Of a stretch of 31,773 nt of DNA, positions 22,897 to 29,996 are shown piece by piece. The position numbers and the translations under genes were made by a program. Numbering within the stretch: position 1 is the stretch's first letter; each line of letters starts with the position of its first letter. The notes below the pieces were generated by a model that was given only the letters and a program-made list of their open reading frames with translations, did not search any database and was not told the DNA's origin. The stretch covers positions 1 through 31,773 of the forward strand of contig CAYMAZ010000037.1 of the NCBI GenBank assembly GCA_964388575.1, read 5' to 3'. The DNA is from CAYMAZ01 sp964388575. Lineage in GTDB: Bacteria; Bacteroidota; Bacteroidia; Bacteroidales; DTU049.

Positions 22897-24090
22897 ATGA
22901 AAAAATATTTCATTTTGGTTATTTTTACGTTCATAGCCATGATTTTTGTTGGTTGTGAACCTGATGATCCGGTGATAACACCTTTGCCGCAGGCAACACC
23001 GTATACGATTCAGATTCCGCCCGGATTTCCCACAAATCTGAATATTCCTGCTGATAATCCGATGACTGTTGAAGGAATCAGGCTAGGAAGACATTTATTT
23101 TATGACGGAAGGCTGAGTGGGCGCACACATCCCGACAGTCTTATGTCCTGTGCAACGTGTCATGTTCAGTCCAGAGGCTTTTCAACAGGAATTGATAATC
23201 CAAGATACCCAGGTGGACAAACACATGGGTTGACCGGCATTTATACACCTCATTACACAATGCCTCTGGTAAATCTTGTCTTTAATTCCAACGGATATCT
23301 CTGGAACGGAATGATTCATGACTCGAATCCGTATGTCTATCAGGACGACCCGAGATATCACCGCAAAAATATTGAATCTCTGGTTTGGATGGGCATTGTG
23401 GCTCCGCATGAAATGATCGGCAACATAGACAAATCAGTTGAGTTGATCGCTTCCATTCCAATGTATCCGCCGATGTTTGAGGCTGCGTTTGGTACACCTG
23501 AAGTGACATATGAAAGAATCAGTAAGGCTATTGCACAGTTTATCCGAACACTCATTACTGATGATAGCAAATTTGATAAATATCTCAGGGGAGAGTATCA
23601 GCTGACCCCTTCCGAACTGAATGGTTTCGTTTTGTTCGTAACAGAAGAAGGAGCTGACTGTTTTCACTGTCATGGTGGTGACGGAAATCCATTGTTTACA
23701 ACAAATCTGTATTATAATAATGCAACTGATAATTCCTTTGGTGATCCCAGGGATCGTTATGCAATCACCGGGAATCCGGTTGATATCGGAGCATACAAAG
23801 CCCCAACCCTCAGAAATATATTTTCAACCGCCCCCTACATGAGAGATGGCCGGTTTGAGACCATTGATGAAGTGATTGATTTTTACAGTCATCATCTCCT
23901 CTGGTCTCCATATGTCCATCCGCTGATGCATAAGATTAATGAAGGCGGGGCACAGTTACTGCCCTTCCAGAAACAGGACCTTAAAAATTTTCTGTTGACA
24001 CTTCAGGATACGACATTCCTGACAAACCCGGAATTTTCAAATCCAAGACCTCAGGATCCCTTTTTTCAGGACGATCCCTTTTCAAACTAA
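22897..24090 (+). CDS. mbnH: MbnH-like di-haem cytochrome c peroxidase/MauG-family lipoprotein
   Basis: A 397-aa periplasmic, probably membrane-anchored (lipobox FVGC, Cys20) enzyme with two covalent c-type haems: C85-x2-C88-H89 (CATCH) and C255-x2-C258-H259 (CFHCH). It also has the family segments GRHLFYDGRLSG (64-75) and KAPTLRNIFSTAPYMRDGRF (301-320). Ordinary members reduce hydrogen peroxide; MbnH relatives instead form a bis-Fe(IV) state that oxidises a tryptophan of the partner MbnP. The immediate mbnP neighbour argues for the MbnH role. The residue ligating the second haem cannot be decided by eye. Confidence 0.88.
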   Translation: MKKYFILVIFTFIAMIFVGCEPDDPVITPLPQATPYTIQIPPGFPTNLNIPADNPMTVEGIRLGRHLFYDGRLSGRTHPDSLMSCATCHVQSRGFSTGIDNPRYPGGQTHGLTGIYTPHYTMPLVNLVFNSNGYLWNGMIHDSNPYVYQDDPRYHRKNIESLVWMGIVAPHEMIGNIDKSVELIASIPMYPPMFEAAFGTPEVTYERISKAIAQFIRTLITDDSKFDKYLRGEYQLTPSELNGFVLFVTEEGADCFHCHGGDGNPLFTTNLYYNNATDNSFGDPRDRYAITGNPVDIGAYKAPTLRNIFSTAPYMRDGRFETIDEVIDFYSHHLLWSPYVHPLMHKINEGGAQLLPFQKQDLKNFLLTLQDTTFLTNPEFSNPRPQDPFFQDDPFSN

Positions 24091-24128
24091 CGTATTAGCT
24101 CTTTATTCAAATCATTAAAAACAATTTT

Positions 24129-24524
24129 ATGGAAATAAAAGTCACTTTTCCTGGCAATAAAAAAATTGATGCATATGTAAACGGTTTTACAATTCAAACT
24201 GACCAGCCTCAGCCTGGAGGGGATAATACAGCTCCAAGTCCGTTTACATTATTTCTGGCTTCGCTTGGCACCTGCGCTGGCATTTATGTGAAATCATTCT
24301 GTGATGGCAGGGGAATCAATTCTGATGGAATCGAAATGACTCAGAAAGTTATTTATGATCAGGAAGCCCGTCGTATTGGTAAGGTTGTAATTGAAATTCT
24401 CCTTCCTGCAAGTTTTCCGGAAAAATATAAAGATGCTGTAGTGTTGAGTGCCAATCAGTGCGCTGTCAAACAATATCTTCAAAATCCGTTTCAGGTTGAA
24501 ACTATTGCACAATTTAAGAAGTAA
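24129..24524 (+). CDS. OsmC-family protein
   Basis: A 131-aa cytosolic protein of the OsmC/Ohr fold, whose characterised members reduce organic peroxides with a pair of cysteines. C49 (LGTCAGIYVKSFC) and C111 (SANQCAVKQYL) are in the expected places, and PSPFTLFLASLGTC is the usual family motif. It is nearer the YhfA/OsmC-like group than Ohr proper; some of that group have no known substrate. It begins 38 nt after the peroxidase gene and may be the last gene of the copper operon, where peroxide or thiol defence would make sense. Confidence 0.87.
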   Translation: MEIKVTFPGNKKIDAYVNGFTIQTDQPQPGGDNTAPSPFTLFLASLGTCAGIYVKSFCDGRGINSDGIEMTQKVIYDQEARRIGKVVIEILLPASFPEKYKDAVVLSANQCAVKQYLQNPFQVETIAQFKK

Positions 24525-24657
24525 AAAAATATAATTCTAAGATTAAACTTTGAAGTTTTTGATCTGTCAAACTGCGCGAAAGTCAGTTAAAAAAAAATAA
24601 TTTAATTGCTTTGGTATAAATTTTGATATTTTCATAATTGCTAAAAAAACTAAACAA

Positions 24658-25101
24658 ATGAAAAACATCGTTTTAACAATGATGATCATACTGATGGTTG
24701 GATGTGTATCAGCTCAGGATAACAAATCTTCAGGTCCCGAAATTTCATTCGACAAACTTCTGCATGATTTTGGAAATGTGATTCAGGGAGGCAAGGCAGA
24801 ATATGAATTTCGTTTCACTAATACTGGGAAACAACCATTGATCATAAGTGATGTACGTTCATCTTGCGGATGTACAGTGCCTGAATGGCCCCGAAATCCT
24901 GTCTTGCCAGGAGCTTCTGCAGTTGTAAAGGTTAAATACAACTCAAATATTGTCGGGACAATCAACAAACAGGTGACAATCATATCCAATGCATTAAACA
25001 GTCCGACAAATCTAAAAATTGCCGGTATGGTTGAGAAAATCCCTTCTGAAATAATGCCCTTTCAGCAGGAAACAGCAGCACCGGTTTCAGTTAAGAAGTA
25101 A
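24658..25101 (+). CDS. DUF1573 protein (first of a tandem pair)
   Basis: A 147-aa exported protein with one DUF1573 domain, an Ig-like beta-sandwich common in Bacteroidota. The N-terminus MKNIVLTMMIILMVGC fits a lipobox (Cys16), though cleavage after VSA is also possible. The core runs FDKLLHDFGNVIQGG...FTNTGKQPLIISDVRSSCGCTVPEWP...NKQVTIISNA. The conserved SSCGCT cysteines are present; their role is not known. By eye about 58 of 100 aligned positions match the next gene product, pointing to a duplication. A 23-residue tail follows the domain. The 133-nt gap upstream holds no clear promoter match or terminator. Confidence 0.87.
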   Translation: MKNIVLTMMIILMVGCVSAQDNKSSGPEISFDKLLHDFGNVIQGGKAEYEFRFTNTGKQPLIISDVRSSCGCTVPEWPRNPVLPGASAVVKVKYNSNIVGTINKQVTIISNALNSPTNLKIAGMVEKIPSEIMPFQQETAAPVSVKK

Positions 25102-25131
25102 ATTAATTTTAAACTTAAATATTGACGAATT

Positions 25132-25521
25132 ATGAAAAAAATATTGTTAGCAGGATTCATTCTTTTCGCATTTGCATTGTATTCAAATGCACAAAGTTCA
25201 GCCACAGAGACAGGTCCCGTTATGTCATTTGAAAAAACAGTTCACGATTATGGAACAATAAAGAAAGGATCTGACGGATCTTATGATTTTGTTTTTAAAA
25301 ATTCCGGTAAAGAACCACTAATCCTGTCAAGACCACGTTCAAACTGCGGTTGTACTGTGCCTGAGTGGCCACAGGAACCAATCATGCCTGGGCAATCAAA
25401 CAAAATCAAAGTGACCTACAACACAAATCTTGTTGGCCCGATTAACAAACAGGTTACTGTTATTTCAAACGCTGCCAATTCTCCTGTTGTTCTTCAGATC
25501 AAAGGAGCTGTAACTGAGTAA
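25132..25521 (+). CDS. DUF1573 protein (second of a tandem pair)
   Basis: A 129-aa paralogue of the preceding protein with a standard signal peptide (cleavage after SNA, about residue 20) and no lipobox, so it is probably soluble in the periplasm or outside while its partner may be membrane-anchored. The DUF1573 core includes FEKTVHDYGTIKKG, SNCGCTVPEWP and NKQVTVISNA. It ends right after the domain. A clear terminator follows at 25554-25590, closing the + strand block. Function is unknown. Confidence 0.87.
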   Translation: MKKILLAGFILFAFALYSNAQSSATETGPVMSFEKTVHDYGTIKKGSDGSYDFVFKNSGKEPLILSRPRSNCGCTVPEWPQEPIMPGQSNKIKVTYNTNLVGPINKQVTVISNAANSPVVLQIKGAVTE

Positions 25522-25553
25522 TTACACATTTATTCAAGAATTCCATAAACCTT

Positions 25554-25590
25554 AAATAGTTTGTCTGATTTCAGGCAGACTATTTTTTTT
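25554..25590 (+). terminator. Rho-independent terminator after the DUF1573 pair
   Basis: A 14-bp stem (arms 25554-25567 and 25572-25585, two G-U pairs) closes on ATTT and is followed by a continuous T-run to 25590. A second AT-rich inverted repeat (AGTGAA 25591-25596, TTCACT 25613-25618) lies next to it. Confidence 0.85.
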
Positions 25591-25672
25591 AGTGAAACTC
25601 AATTTTTTAAAATTCACTGTAAACGATGCTCTCAGGATTTTGACTAAACAGCAACACTTTGGGCGGGGCAGT

Positions 25673-26122
25673 TCATTCGGAATACCATTCGGTTGATGAG
25701 GTTTCAGTTTCACTCAGCTTGAGAGAGTACAGATTCACATGTTCTGGAAGTATTCCCCTTATAATTTTAGCAAAATCAATGACAAGATTTTCACTTGTAG
25801 GTTGATAAGGGACACGTTTTACATTCTCAAATGGTATCATCATTTCTCTTATTTTTTCAGAGAGCGGACTGTTTTCATTGATCACAAATGCATGGTCAAA
25901 CTGGTCAATCAGATTGTATTTGATCAGTTTTTTCAGTTTTCCGAAATCCATCAACATGCCATCTTCTGGGTCACCGGGCTTGTTCAGTGGTTTTCCGGAA
26001 AGTGTTACATGCAGTTTGTATGAATGTCCGTGAATATTTTTGCATTTCCCCTGATAATTCCAGAGGGCATGGGCCATTTCAAAGCTGAAAATTTTTGTAA
26101 TGCGGATATGAAGATTTTGCAT
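25673..26122 (-). CDS. queD: 6-carboxytetrahydropterin synthase (QueD/PTPS family)
   Basis: The zinc enzyme that converts 7,8-dihydroneopterin triphosphate to 6-carboxytetrahydropterin on the way to queuosine. The 149-aa product (from the start chosen) has the zinc ligands H18 (FEMAHAL) and H31/H33 (NIHGHSY), the catalytic cysteine C27 (C-x3-HGH), the D-H pair in DQFDHAFV and the pterin-binding glutamate in LSETET. Other queuosine genes are not in the window. The frame opens at 26143 inside pheS, but the ATG at 26122 begins 6 nt after the pheS stop and matches family length. Likely co-transcribed with pheS. Confidence 0.9.
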   Translation of the reverse strand: MQNLHIRITKIFSFEMAHALWNYQGKCKNIHGHSYKLHVTLSGKPLNKPGDPEDGMLMDFGKLKKLIKYNLIDQFDHAFVINENSPLSEKIREMMIPFENVKRVPYQPTSENLVIDFAKIIRGILPEHVNLYSLKLSETETSSTEWYSE

Positions 26123-26127
26123 ATTGA

Positions 26128-27156
26128 TTAGTGTGTAATGCATTGAAATTGTTGTAAAAACCTGATGTCATTTTCAGAGAAAGACCGGAGGTCTTTGACT
26201 GTAAACTTGAGATTTGTAATTCGTTCAATTCCCATCCCAAAGGCAAATCCTGAATATTCACCAGGATCAATTCCGCAATTGCGCAGAACATTGGGATCCA
26301 CCATTCCGCAACCCAGAATTTCAACCCATCCGGTATATTTGCAGAAGGTACATCCTTTGCCCTGACAGAGATTACAAGAGATATCCATTTCAGCAGATGG
26401 TTCAGTAAACGGAAAATAGGAGGGACGAAGTCTGATTTCTGTGGTTTCATCAAAAAATTGTTGCGCAAAGTGTAGCAATGTTTGCTTCAGGTCTGCAAAG
26501 GTGACGCCTTTGTCAATATATAGTCCTTCAATTTGATGAAAAAAGCAATGTGCCCTCGAGGTGATGGCTTCATTGCGATAAACTCTGCCGGGAAAAATAC
26601 TTCTGATTGGTGGTTTTCGTGTTTCCATGACTCTGATCTGCACTGAAGATGTGTGCGTTCTGAGAGCAATATCCGGATTGGTTTCAATAAAAAACGTATC
26701 CTGCATGTCCCGTGCCGGATGCTCGGGTGGAAAATTCAGTGCACTGAAGTTGTGCCAGTCATCTTCAATTTCAGGACCTTCTTCAGCAGCATATCCCATG
26801 TGATTGAAAATTTCCACAATTCTGTTGGTAATGATAGAAAGCGGATGCCTGCCTCCGGTTGCACAAAAATCAGCAGGAATGGTCATGTCAATCTCAGTTT
26901 TTCCGGTATTGAAACTGCCGGAGCTGAGATTTTCTTTGTTGTTTTCAAAAACGGACTGTGCATAGCTTTTCAGTTCATTAACATATTTCCCGTAATTCTT
27001 CTTGTCTTCAGGAGTCAAAAGCTTGAATTCATCAATAAGTTTAGGCAATATCCCGTTTTTACTCAAAAAAGTAAGCCTGAAATTTTCAAGGGATTGCGCA
27101 TCCTGAATTATGAAATGTTCAATTTCATTGCGAATTTGGTTAATTTTATCAATCAT
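26128..27156 (-). CDS. pheS: Phenylalanine--tRNA ligase alpha subunit
   Basis: The catalytic subunit of the class II enzyme that charges tRNA-Phe, working as an (alpha-beta)2 tetramer. The 342-aa product has the N-terminal coiled coil, GGRHPLS (101-107), the motif 2 region FPGRVYRNEAITSRAHCFFHQIEG (188-211) and motif 3 GFAFGMGIERI (303-313). C261-x2-C264-x4-C269-x2-C272 forms a zinc-ribbon-like knuckle. The beta-subunit gene pheT is not adjacent, as often happens in Bacteroidota. Promoter: a -7 box inside the preceding terminator hairpin. Confidence 0.96.
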   Translation of the reverse strand: MIDKINQIRNEIEHFIIQDAQSLENFRLTFLSKNGILPKLIDEFKLLTPEDKKNYGKYVNELKSYAQSVFENNKENLSSGSFNTGKTEIDMTIPADFCATGGRHPLSIITNRIVEIFNHMGYAAEEGPEIEDDWHNFSALNFPPEHPARDMQDTFFIETNPDIALRTHTSSVQIRVMETRKPPIRSIFPGRVYRNEAITSRAHCFFHQIEGLYIDKGVTFADLKQTLLHFAQQFFDETTEIRLRPSYFPFTEPSAEMDISCNLCQGKGCTFCKYTGWVEILGCGMVDPNVLRNCGIDPGEYSGFAFGMGIERITNLKFTVKDLRSFSENDIRFLQQFQCITH

Positions 27157-27167
27157 GGCTATTCTGT

Positions 27168-27209
27168 TAAAAAATACAGGGCAAAATTAATAAATATCAT
27201 TTTGCCCTG
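27168..27209 (-). terminator. Terminator of the cyclophilin gene
   Basis: A perfect 11-bp inverted repeat (27177-27187 and 27199-27209) with an 11-nt loop is followed on the - strand by a T-rich run (27176-27168). It lies 24 nt past the cyclophilin stop. Confidence 0.85.
27181..27189 (-). promoter_or_regulatory. -7 element of pheS embedded in the upstream terminator
   Basis: TAATTTTGC on the - strand matches TAnnTTTGC. Seven of its bases form part of the terminator stem. It ends 24 nt before the pheS ATG. No -33 TTTG at the proper spacing. Confidence 0.5.
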
Positions 27210-27232
27210 CTTTAAATTCAATTGTAATAAAA

Positions 27233-27889
27233 CTATTTAATGATTTTCATTGTCATTTTAATGTCATTGACAGGGCGATCAGCGTTGCCGGTTTTAACAG
27301 ATGCAATGGCATCAATCACATCCATTCCTGATATGACTTCTCCGAAGACTGTGTATGCTCCATCGAGATGAGGGGTTCCGCCAATATTTTTGTAAGAATT
27401 TCTTTGCTCAGCAGTGAATTTGATACCCATTCTCATTTCAAGCTGATTCAGTTCGAGATCACCATAGGTTTTGCCCTGAACAATATAAAACTGTGATCCG
27501 GAACTGGCTTTTTGGGGATTTACATTATCTCCCATACGTGCTGCAGCAAGAGCGCCCTTTTTGTGATAATTTTCCTTAATAAACTCTGCAGGAATGGTGT
27601 ATCCTGGGCCACCCTGTCCGAGTATTTGCCCGGTTGATGCATTTTTACTGTCAGGATCGCCACCCTGGATCATGAAATTGTTTATAACCCTGTGAAATAA
27701 GGTCCCATTGTAATACCCATCTGTTACAAGTTTGATAAAATTATCCCTGTGTAAAGGTGTGTTATTATAAAGTTTGACCTGAATTTTTCCGTAGTTTGTG
27801 ATGATTTCCACAATTCTATCAGAAGTCTGAGCATTGAGTAAATTTCCCATAAGTAGTATTGCTGTTAAAATGAAAATTTTTTTCATCAT
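27233..27889 (-). CDS. Cyclophilin-type peptidyl-prolyl cis-trans isomerase, exported
   Basis: Accelerates proline isomerisation during folding of envelope proteins. The 218-aa product has a signal peptide (1-20, cleavage after LNA) and a full cyclophilin domain: FHRVINNFMIQGGD (65-78, including the catalytic Arg and Phe), GALAAARMG (112-120), SSGSQFYIVQG (129-139) and GVISGMDVID-like FGEVISGMDVID (182-193). The loop at about 140-175 is longer than in minimal cyclophilins, as in other Bacteroidota homologues. Translation may begin at either of two adjacent ATGs (27889 or 27886). Confidence 0.93.
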   Translation of the reverse strand: MMKKIFILTAILLMGNLLNAQTSDRIVEIITNYGKIQVKLYNNTPLHRDNFIKLVTDGYYNGTLFHRVINNFMIQGGDPDSKNASTGQILGQGGPGYTIPAEFIKENYHKKGALAAARMGDNVNPQKASSGSQFYIVQGKTYGDLELNQLEMRMGIKFTAEQRNSYKNIGGTPHLDGAYTVFGEVISGMDVIDAIASVKTGNADRPVNDIKMTMKIIK

Positions 27890-27911
27890 AATTTTAATTT
27901 TTAATGTTTTT

Positions 27912-27920
27912 GCAAATATA
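27912..27920 (-). promoter_or_regulatory. -7 promoter element for the cyclophilin gene
   Basis: TATATTTGC on the - strand matches TAnnTTTGC exactly and ends 22 nt before the ATG at 27889. Confidence 0.55.
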
Positions 27921-27982
27921 TAAAATTCTGAAAACTTATTTTAAAATTTCAATGCATGTGTAACTCAATTCAGTTTTTTTTG

Positions 27983-27991
27983 TATAATTGC
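27983..27991 (+). promoter_or_regulatory. -7-like element for the small lipoprotein gene
   Basis: TATAATTGC differs from TAnnTTTGC at one base and ends 17 nt before the ATG at 28009. An ATG at 27988 would lie inside it. Confidence 0.4.
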
Positions 27992-28008
27992 AAAATAAAT
28001 TCATTAAG

Positions 28009-28356
28009 ATGAAAAAACTTCTGTCAATTATTACAGCCGGTATGTTTGTTGCCGTGATCCTTTTGTCTGTTTCATGCGAAAAAGAGGAAGAAATCAAAGC
28101 TGTCGTATATGTTAAATATCTCGCTGATACAACATCAGTTGTCCCTTTTGCCAAAGTCAGAATGAGCAAATACGATGTCAATGTTGAAGGAACCTGTAAT
28201 GCAATGGGAGTCTTTGAACATTCTTTCAGGGATGAAATGATCCTTGAACTTCGTGCCTGGGAACTGGATGATGACGGACAGGAACTGATGTACGGAGAAA
28301 CAACAATCAGGCTTGAAAAAGGTGATGTTAATAAGAAAACAGTATATATAAATTAA
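28009..28356 (+). CDS. Small unknown lipoprotein with beta-sandwich domain
   Basis: A 115-aa lipoprotein: hydrophobic leader and lipobox SVSC (Cys23), then an acidic linker and a beta-rich domain (AVVYVKYLADTTSVVPFAKVRMSKY, FEHSFRDEMILELRAW, KKTVYIN) similar in shape to carboxypeptidase-regulatory/Ig-like folds. No family is recognised for sure. The frame opens at 27988, but the seven extra residues precede a normal MKKLL lipoprotein start and overlap the likely promoter, so 28009 is preferred. It is a single-gene unit ending convergently with the TPM protein gene. Confidence 0.78.
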   Translation: MKKLLSIITAGMFVAVILLSVSCEKEEEIKAVVYVKYLADTTSVVPFAKVRMSKYDVNVEGTCNAMGVFEHSFRDEMILELRAWELDDDGQELMYGETTIRLEKGDVNKKTVYIN

Positions 28357-28409
28357 GATATTCAACTGTTGTTTGTTCGTTTTTAGTTCGCAGGAATGAT
28401 ATTTTGATA

Positions 28410-29912
28410 TTACCATTTACCTCCTGCACCACCGCCACCCGTTCTGCCTCCTCCCCAGGAGCCTCCACCAAATCCTCCTGAACTGCTGCCTCCGGATGTT
28501 GAACTGCTTTGTGTTCTCTTGGGGATGACATAAGACGTAAAAGTTTTTTTATGACAGTACTTACAGAGGTATTCCTTTTCTCCTGTCCCCGACGATGTAT
28601 ACGTTGGAGCATTGATTGTGCGACTTTTCTTATATCTTAGTGCTTTTGTTCCGCAAAAGGAACAAACACTGTACAGTGAATTTTTTTTGCCTGGAAAAGG
28701 AACATCAACAGTATGCATATTTGCACATTGATAAACTCTGTGGTCGAGACTTCTGATTTTATTTTCAAATAATTTTTGTGGACTTAATATTTCTGCCAAA
28801 TTACTTTCAGCAACCGGCATGGCTGATGTTTTACAAACTGGACATATCGCAGATGAAGATTTAAGTTTCCGCAACTGATGTTTGTAAGCAAAATGGTATA
28901 ACAGAAAAGGGATCGGAAAAAAAATAACTCTCAGAATCAGTAGGTTGTTTGCAGACCTGAGCGCAAAAAACCTTTGAACGGAATCATTTGAAAATTTTTG
29001 TGTTTTGTTGATGAGCCTGAACTGAACAATCGCCGCATATATAATGCTGTAAAAGTAAATTGCCCAAAATGTGTTTTTTGCAGGATTTGAGAAAAAATCG
29101 TCATAATACATTGAAAAGGCAGGGATAATGGCTGACAGGATGAAAATGGAAATGAATCTTTGCGTCCTGTCTGACCCCCATACAGGAATCTTTACTTTTG
29201 ATTCGGGAATGAACTCAGTATGATTATCAGAAACTTTATTGACCTGATAAAATTGTCCGGTTTTTACTGTGACAGCTTTTTTCTTCCTTAAAAAAGACCG
29301 CAAACCAAAAAGAAAAATGATGCCCCAAATGATCCATATAGCGATGATCCAGGTTGGCCACCAGGTCTCAAATGAATGATAGTAATTTGCTTTTTCTGGG
29401 GCATTGTCACTTGTTACGATTTCTTCAATTTTTTTTGAAACCTCTATCAGACCAAGCTCATAATCCTGATTCCTGAAATTTGGGACAATGAAATTTTCAC
29501 CAAGATTTCTCAGAAGTGCATCTGTCAGGATGTGTTCTGTTCCGTATCCTGTAACAAATCTCCAGTCGTGTGTGTCCATAACAATCAGAAGCAGCAGTCC
29601 GTTGTCTTTGTCTTTTTGTCCGATTCCCCATTCAGTAAATAATTCAACGGCAAAATCATAAACAGACCATTCGTAACTGATCCTTTTCAATACAACGATT
29701 GCATACTGCATGCCGGTCTGACTTTCAATATTCAGGCAGATAGAGTTTAATTCTGTTTCTGCAGATGAACTTAAATATTGATCAGGGTCAGAGATGTAGG
29801 TTGATCTGTCTGTTTTTTTGGGATCAGGGACAGTTTGTGGTGTCCTGTTTGCATGAAGATGTATCCCGAAAAGAATAAAAAATATTATTGAAAACCAGAT
29901 TTTATTCTTCAT
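28410..29912 (-). CDS. TPM-domain membrane protein with CxxC pairs and glycine-rich tail
   Basis: A 500-aa membrane protein. A signal peptide (1-21) leads to a TPM domain (about 35-170, with DNGLLLLIVMDTHDWRFVTGYGTE), a fold seen in YgcG and in photosystem II repair factors. Membrane segments follow at about 185-205, 252-268, 282-300 and 325-342. Then come cysteine pairs: C357-x2-C360, C417-x2-C420, C450-x2-C453 plus C396, suggesting one or two zinc ribbons on the cytosolic side. The last 30 residues are nearly all Gly and Ser (SSSGGFGGGSWGGG), the usual end of TPM proteins. Function unknown. Confidence 0.87.
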   Translation of the reverse strand: MKNKIWFSIIFFILFGIHLHANRTPQTVPDPKKTDRSTYISDPDQYLSSSAETELNSICLNIESQTGMQYAIVVLKRISYEWSVYDFAVELFTEWGIGQKDKDNGLLLLIVMDTHDWRFVTGYGTEHILTDALLRNLGENFIVPNFRNQDYELGLIEVSKKIEEIVTSDNAPEKANYYHSFETWWPTWIIAIWIIWGIIFLFGLRSFLRKKKAVTVKTGQFYQVNKVSDNHTEFIPESKVKIPVWGSDRTQRFISIFILSAIIPAFSMYYDDFFSNPAKNTFWAIYFYSIIYAAIVQFRLINKTQKFSNDSVQRFFALRSANNLLILRVIFFPIPFLLYHFAYKHQLRKLKSSSAICPVCKTSAMPVAESNLAEILSPQKLFENKIRSLDHRVYQCANMHTVDVPFPGKKNSLYSVCSFCGTKALRYKKSRTINAPTYTSSGTGEKEYLCKYCHKKTFTSYVIPKRTQSSSTSGGSSSGGFGGGSWGGGRTGGGGAGGKW

Positions 29913-29918
29913 TTTATT

Positions 29919-29927
29919 TAAATTTGC
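29919..29927 (+). promoter_or_regulatory. Possible -7 element for pepD
   Basis: TAAATTTGC matches TAnnTTTGC but lies 69 nt before the ATG at 29997, a longer leader than elsewhere in the window. No -33 TTTG at the usual distance. Confidence 0.35.
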
Positions 29928-29996
29928 CAGTAAAATTAATTTTTTTTGGAATATTAACTCTTTTGAATCGAAAAATTAACTTTAAAAAGAAATATT

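Noticed and set aside
24600..24650. Promoter for the first DUF1573 gene (TTTG followed by TAATTGC)
   Set aside because: The -7 match lacks two of the conserved T residues, so it was not listed as a feature.
26653..27240. 195-aa + strand open frame opposite pheS
   Set aside because: It is fully antisense to a clear pheS gene, with no family resemblance.
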